Assembly: GCA_035495555.1 (NCBI GenBank)
Contig: DATJFQ010000102.1
Coordinates: 1 to 9,191 of the forward strand
Length of the DNA stretch: 9,191 bases
Reading direction: 5' to 3'
DNA from: DATJFQ01 sp035495555
Lineage (GTDB): Bacteria; Acidobacteriota; Vicinamibacteria; Vicinamibacterales; 2-12-FULL-66-21
Position 1 is the stretch's first letter. Each line of letters starts with the position of its first letter. The position numbers were made by a program, and so were the translations under genes. Positions 5,734-9,191 of the stretch are shown here, piece by piece. The notes beneath the pieces are model-generated. The model did no database searches. It saw only the letters and a list, made by a program, of their open reading frames with translations, and was not told the DNA's origin.

Positions 5734-6765
5734 ATGAAACATGGTGCATGGTTGCTGTGCGCTTTCGCGGGTCTCGTCGCAATGATTGGCATCTTCGCCT
5801 GCGGCAAGCGGCAAACGCCAACGAGTCCGAGCGGCGCGTCGGTGACGAGCATCTTGATTAACAGCAGCGGTGCGCTAACCAAAGTCGGACAGACGGCTCA
5901 GTTGACCGCGCTCGAGAAGTTCTCGGATGGATCGACGACCGACGTCACCGCAATCGCGGTGTGGACGTCGAACAATCCGAAGGTCGTGACGATCTCGGCA
6001 ACTGGACTGGCAACGGTGATCGGGCCGGGAACCGCGACCATCACCGCGTCCATTGCGTCGGTCTCGAAAACGGGTTCGCTCGCGATCAACGTGACGGTGT
6101 TCGGGTCGTCCCAGGTAGCGGGCCACGTCTGGGAGCCCGGTCGAGAGGGTATCCCGAACGCGGAGGTGACGCTTATCGGCGGTGCGATGGACGGACGCAC
6201 GACGACAACTGATCCGTATGGCAACTACTATTTTTTCAATGTGAGCGATGCCCTGCAGATCCGCGCGATGAGGAATGGATACATCACGGCCACGCAGAAC
6301 GTCGTTGCGGGCAACTCCGCGACGGACATTACGCTAAGTCCGACGGTGCCCTACGCGAATGTCGGTGGGACCTATCACGTCACGTTCACGGCCTCACCGT
6401 CTTGTCCTCTGCCGGATGACGTCAAAACACGCGCCTATTCAGCCTCGATTACGCAGGATAACGCGCGCCTGACCATCACATTCTCCGGACCGCAGTTCAC
6501 GCCGACGGGGAACTTGATGGAAGGCCGTATCTACAGCAACTCCGTCAACCTGAACATCGGTACCAACGACGACACCTGCTTCTATTATCATCAGTGCTTC
6601 ATCGAGAACCTGCCAGACGGCCGGGCTATTGCGTTGAATGGCACGGCGTCCGGAACCGTTACCGGCTCGACGATTGACACGCAGGTTGCCGGTGTGGTGA
6701 GCGTCACCGGTGCATCGCCGGCAACCTGCACGGCGCCCGATCATCACTTGACGTTCTCACGGTAG
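5734..6765 (+). CDS. Surface lipoprotein with Big_2 and carboxypeptidase-regulatory-like domains
   Basis: This 343-residue protein starts with a lipoprotein signal (MKHGAWLLCAFAGLVAMIGIFAC); Cys23 is the predicted lipidated residue, though Phe at -2 is unusual. A Thr/Ser/Pro linker follows. Residues about 37-121 form a Big_2 (bacterial Ig-like) domain: LTKVGQTAQLTA, FSDGSTTDVT, VWTSNNPKVVTIS, GLATVIGPGTATITA. Residues about 127-207 resemble a CarboxypepD_reg Ig-like fold (GHVWEPGREGIPNAEVTLIGG, TTTDPYGNYYFFNV). The C-terminal 130 residues (from VGGTYHVTF to CTAPDHHLTFSR) are rich in beta strands and contain several Cys. They resemble a C-terminal module I recall from other acidobacterial lipoproteins, with no assigned function. 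Big_2 and regulatory-like domains serve as stalks or binding modules, so this is probably an envelope-anchored binding or structural protein working with the sulfatase-like enzyme, with which it forms an operon. No catalytic motif is visible. Confidence 0.85.
   Translation: MKHGAWLLCAFAGLVAMIGIFACGKRQTPTSPSGASVTSILINSSGALTKVGQTAQLTALEKFSDGSTTDVTAIAVWTSNNPKVVTISATGLATVIGPGTATITASIASVSKTGSLAINVTVFGSSQVAGHVWEPGREGIPNAEVTLIGGAMDGRTTTTDPYGNYYFFNVSDALQIRAMRNGYITATQNVVAGNSATDITLSPTVPYANVGGTYHVTFTASPSCPLPDDVKTRAYSASITQDNARLTITFSGPQFTPTGNLMEGRIYSNSVNLNIGTNDDTCFYYHQCFIENLPDGRAIALNGTASGTVTGSTIDTQVAGVVSVTGASPATCTAPDHHLTFSR
6681..6729. repeat. Perfect 12-bp inverted repeat enclosing a second hairpin
   Basis: GCAGGTTGCCGG (6681-6692) is the exact reverse complement of CCGGCAACCTGC (6718-6729). 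Between them GGTGA-GCG-TCACC (6696-6708) forms an inner 5-bp stem. The structure lies inside the lipoprotein gene, ending 36 bp before its last base. No T-run follows on either strand, so it is not a standard intrinsic terminator. It might slow or end transcription by another route or protect the 3' end of the mRNA. Confidence 0.6.
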
Positions 6766-6984
6766 CGCGCAGTCAGACAGACTGATGGCTGTGCGAGAGG
6801 TGATCGCGCAGCCGCGGAGGTACTGCCCTGCGGTCAGTCGTGTCTCAGCGAGATTCCGCGAACTTGCCGACGTGTTAAGTAACTACGTAATGTCAATCGC
6901 GGTCGTTATCGAACCGAGCAAGGTGGCTGAAAACCGACAGAGTCGCTCTCGTGATGCCGCGCGGTAAATCTTGTTGTTAAGGAA
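6766..6984. other. Convergent intergenic region with no supported gene
   Basis: This 219-bp gap lies between the stop of the lipoprotein gene and the stop of the M50-like gene. It contains a weak CAGTC-N5-GACTG repeat (6770-6784) and a less GC-rich tract around 6873-6900. I see no GC stem followed by a T-run. A 60-codon open frame (6785-6967) has no ribosome-binding site and no recognisable protein. Confidence 0.5.
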
Positions 6985-7851
6985 TTACAGGCTGATGCCC
7001 GGACCGAGAAGGCACACGAACACGAACGCCACCGCGGCGGCGGCGGCGACGATGCGGCCGTCTCGAGCGACGCGGGTCGGCGCGTCGTCGATCTCCTCGG
7101 CGGTCTGTCCGCGCAGAAAATTCGCCCCCCACCACAACCCCGATGTGCCGCCCAGCGAGGCGGCGGCGGCGGAAATCAGCAGCAGCCGCGGGCCGTGGGG
7201 ATTCAGCGCGCCGGCGAGACAATAGAGAACGGCGCCGCTCGCATATGAAAGGAGCGCCATGCGCTTGCCGTCCCTGAAGCGATCAGTGGGACGGCCGCCG
7301 ATGAACCGCGCGAGCGAGGCGAACGCGCGCTGCGTCGCGATCCAGTAGAGCGCGAAGCCGCCGGCCGCCAGCGCCACCCGCCAGACCCATTCGGGATGAA
7401 CCGGCGACATGACCTCGGCCCAGTCGCCGATCCGGCCGACGCCTGAAAACAGGAAGTACCCGAAACCCGTCAGGAAGTTGATCGTCCCGAAGAGCCAGAG
7501 AAAGAACCGTAGCGCCGGCCCGCGCGCGGCCGAACGGCGATACGCGAGAACCACGACAGCGCCCGCGATCAGATTGACGACCGTGCCAGACGCCGCCACC
7601 AATCGGGCTGCCGCAGGCGTCAAGCCGTCCGTGCCGCACTCGAAGCTGGCCGACGTCAGAAGCCGCGGCGCGCCGCCGACCAGAACACACGCGCCGCCAT
7701 GGCCCACGCCTTCGTGCAGTACGTTCGCGGCCGCGTACGCCAGTACCGCCACCGACGCGACCGTCAGCCAGTCGCTGGGGACAGCACGACGCCGCTTGTC
7801 GAGAACTCCCGTTGTCGAGAATCCGGCGGCACGCTCGCCGGTATCGGCCAT
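6985..7851 (-). CDS. Polytopic membrane protein, M50-like, with HExxxH motif
   Basis: This 288-residue protein has a charged N-terminus (1-27) and about six or seven hydrophobic segments: about 28-45, 76-103, 106-127, 150-170, 198-217, 219-238 and 262-284. At the end of the first segment is HEGVGHGG (His46, Glu47, His51), followed later by a GYFLFSGVGRIGDW segment. The arrangement recalls M50-type intramembrane zinc metalloproteases, where HExxH lies in an early helix and a second Asp-bearing motif in a later one. However, the spacing here is HExxxH, one residue longer than the canonical zinc motif, and no N-x-x-P-x-x-x-L-D-G motif is visible. Protease activity is therefore uncertain; it may be a divergent or inactive relative. 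The permease gene ends 83 bp upstream on the same strand, so co-transcription is possible. No clear ribosome-binding site precedes the ATG. Confidence 0.65.
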   Translation of the reverse strand: MADTGERAAGFSTTGVLDKRRRAVPSDWLTVASVAVLAYAAANVLHEGVGHGGACVLVGGAPRLLTSASFECGTDGLTPAAARLVAASGTVVNLIAGAVVVLAYRRSAARGPALRFFLWLFGTINFLTGFGYFLFSGVGRIGDWAEVMSPVHPEWVWRVALAAGGFALYWIATQRAFASLARFIGGRPTDRFRDGKRMALLSYASGAVLYCLAGALNPHGPRLLLISAAAASLGGTSGLWWGANFLRGQTAEEIDDAPTRVARDGRIVAAAAAVAFVFVCLLGPGISL

Positions 7852-7934
7852 GCGCTAGGTGGCTTGCAGCGAACGAGGTTCACGATGTTTCTTCGCAAAA
7901 GACATCAGCGATGATCACGGCCTCCAACCGCAAG
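7852..7934 (-). other. Gap between permease and M50-like gene
   Basis: This 83-bp stretch on the same strand as both flanking genes contains no hairpin with T-run and no convincing promoter boxes. The M50-like gene could be read from the permease promoter. Confidence 0.35.
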
Positions 7935-9191
7935 CTATTCGTATTTCAACGCCCTCATCGGATCCACTCGTGATGCACGGTGCGCGGGAATGAAGCCGGC
8001 GCAGAGCGCGACCAGCGCGACCGCAACGGCCGAAAGCGCCAGCACGGACGGATCGGCACCGGTCATCTGAAAGAGCATCGACTGCGCCCCTCTGCCGACG
8101 CCGAGCGCGCCGACCAGGCCCACGAGCGCTCCCACGAGCGTCATGACCGCAACCTGACGCAGCACCATGCCGCGCACGCGGTCGGGCGCGGCTCCAAGCG
8201 CCATGCGCAGGCCGATCTCGCGCGTGCGCTGGACGATCGTATAGGCGAGGACACCATAGAGACCGATCGCCGCGAGAAGCGTCGCCAGAAGCGCGAATGC
8301 CGCCGACAGCGTCGTCATCATGCGATCGAGAAATGTGTTGTTGCGGACCTGCTCGGGAAGGGTCTCGAAATCCTCGATGGGTAGATTCGGATCCAGCCGC
8401 TTCACGACGGCTGTGATCGCCGACGCCGCTTGAGCGATATCACCGGATGTCCGCACGTAGACGTGCATCCCGCCCAGCTCCTTTTCCTGCCGATAGGGCA
8501 CGAAGAATTGCGGCGGCACCTTCTGCTTCACTTCGCTATACTTCGCGTCCTCGACGACTCCGACGATCGTCGTGTCGAGCTTGCTGCGGTAGCCTTCTCC
8601 CGGGGCCCATCCCATCAACTTGCCGACGGCGTCGTTCCCCAGCCCGAATTTTTTTGCGAACGTCTGGTTGACGAGGGCGACCTTCGCCGAATTCACGGTG
8701 TCGGCATCCGTGAACTCGCGTCCGGCGATGAGCGGGATGCCGAGCGTGGAGAAGTAGCCCGGACCGACTTTGTTGAAGCGGGAGTTGCTGTTCGTGTCTG
8801 GGCCGGCCTTGAATCCTTGTACGGCGACATCTCTTTGCCGGTTCTTCCCAGCCAGAATCGGCACGTTCGACACCGTCACGGCCGTCACGCCCGGCGCTGC
8901 CCGAAGCACGTCTTCGAGGCGCTGGAAGAACAGACGGCTGCGGTCGAACGAGTAGCCGTTCAAGCCTGGCGACAGGCCGAACGTGGCGACGTGATCGATC
9001 TTGAATCCGAGATCCACACGACTGACATTCAGCAGGCTCTTCACGAAGAACCCCGACGAGGCGAGCAGCATCATGGCGAGGGCGATCTGCGACGTGGCGA
9101 GCAGGACTCGGACGCGCGCGGCGCCCTTCGCGCCCGACGGCTGGCCGGCGTGGTTCTTGAGCGTCGCGACGAGATCCGGCCGCGTGGCGTG
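7935..9191 (-). CDS. ADOP-type FtsX/MacB-like ABC permease, C-terminal half (N-terminus beyond window)
   Basis: The frame is open from the right edge (base 9191) to the TAG at 7935-7937, giving 418 visible residues. The ATG at 9074 is internal: 39 in-frame codons before it encode the typical lead-in (RPDLVATLKN ... QIALAMMLLASSGFF), in which the sequence enters the first visible membrane helix. A large periplasmic MacB_PCD-like region follows (VDLGF, VSNVP, NKVGPGYFSTLGIPLIAGREF, IVGVVEDAKY). The last 130 or so residues hold three membrane helices with the FtsX signature TREIGLRMALGA and the ending RASRVDPMRALKYE. The opening matches the junction before the second permease unit of ADOP proteins, which are about 800 residues and carry two MacB-like units. 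It probably works with an ATP-binding subunit encoded elsewhere, in export or envelope stress functions; substrate unknown. No ATPase is encoded in the window. Confidence 0.9.
   Translation of the reverse strand, partial: HATRPDLVATLKNHAGQPSGAKGAARVRVLLATSQIALAMMLLASSGFFVKSLLNVSRVDLGFKIDHVATFGLSPGLNGYSFDRSRLFFQRLEDVLRAAPGVTAVTVSNVPILAGKNRQRDVAVQGFKAGPDTNSNSRFNKVGPGYFSTLGIPLIAGREFTDADTVNSAKVALVNQTFAKKFGLGNDAVGKLMGWAPGEGYRSKLDTTIVGVVEDAKYSEVKQKVPPQFFVPYRQEKELGGMHVYVRTSGDIAQAASAITAVVKRLDPNLPIEDFETLPEQVRNNTFLDRMMTTLSAAFALLATLLAAIGLYGVLAYTIVQRTREIGLRMALGAAPDRVRGMVLRQVAVMTLVGALVGLVGALGVGRGAQSMLFQMTGADPSVLALSAVAVALVALCAGFIPAHRASRVDPMRALKYE

Noticed and set aside
6770..6784. CAGTC-N5-GACTG inverted repeat just after the lipoprotein stop, considered as a terminator
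   Set aside because: The stem is only 5 bp, moderately GC, and has no T-run after it.
6785..6967. Possible 60-residue small protein in the convergent gap
   Set aside because: No ribosome-binding site, no signal or membrane segment, and no pattern I recognise; the length is ordinary for random GC-rich DNA.

Overview
The window is GC-rich, densely coded bacterial DNA. The gene content points to Acidobacteriota, probably a Vicinamibacteria-like (subgroup 6) soil lineage. The clues are a receptor-type Ser/Thr kinase with a long PD40 (TolB-like) propeller, a sulfatase-superfamily protein of the kind that often carries TPRs in these bacteria, a Big_2/carboxypeptidase-regulatory lipoprotein, and the C-terminal half of an ADOP-type (acidobacterial duplicated orphan permease) FtsX/MacB permease. 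The assignment rests on recognising these families, not on a marker gene.

Layout: (1) 1-818, plus strand, the 3' part of a nitroreductase-family (Acg-like) gene whose start lies before the window. (2) 854-4185, minus strand, a two-gene operon: first a GTG-started winged-helix/FHA transcription factor (3505-4185), then a PD40-containing Ser/Thr kinase (854-3505). Their stop and start codons overlap as TAATG, which implies translational coupling. (3) 4186-4289, a divergent intergenic region with repeated CAGAA motifs and an 18-bp palindrome. (4) 4290-6765, plus strand, a two-gene operon: a sulfatase/alkaline-phosphatase superfamily protein, then a surface lipoprotein whose ribosome-binding site overlaps the sulfatase stop codon. 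(5) 6766-6984, a convergent gap with no convincing gene or terminator. (6) 6985-9191, minus strand, an M50-like polytopic membrane protein downstream of a permease that runs off the right edge.

The most coherent functional unit is 854-6765. A membrane kinase with a predicted extracytoplasmic propeller is coupled to a DNA-binding protein that carries a phosphothreonine-binding FHA domain. The pair is transcribed away from an envelope hydrolase/lipoprotein operon across a shared, repeat-bearing control region. The simplest model is that kinase signalling is read by the FHA domain and adjusts transcription of the pair itself and/or the sulfatase-lipoprotein operon. The domains and arrangement are seen directly; the circuit is inferred. 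No CRISPR array, transposase, tRNA, rRNA or obvious phage feature was seen.
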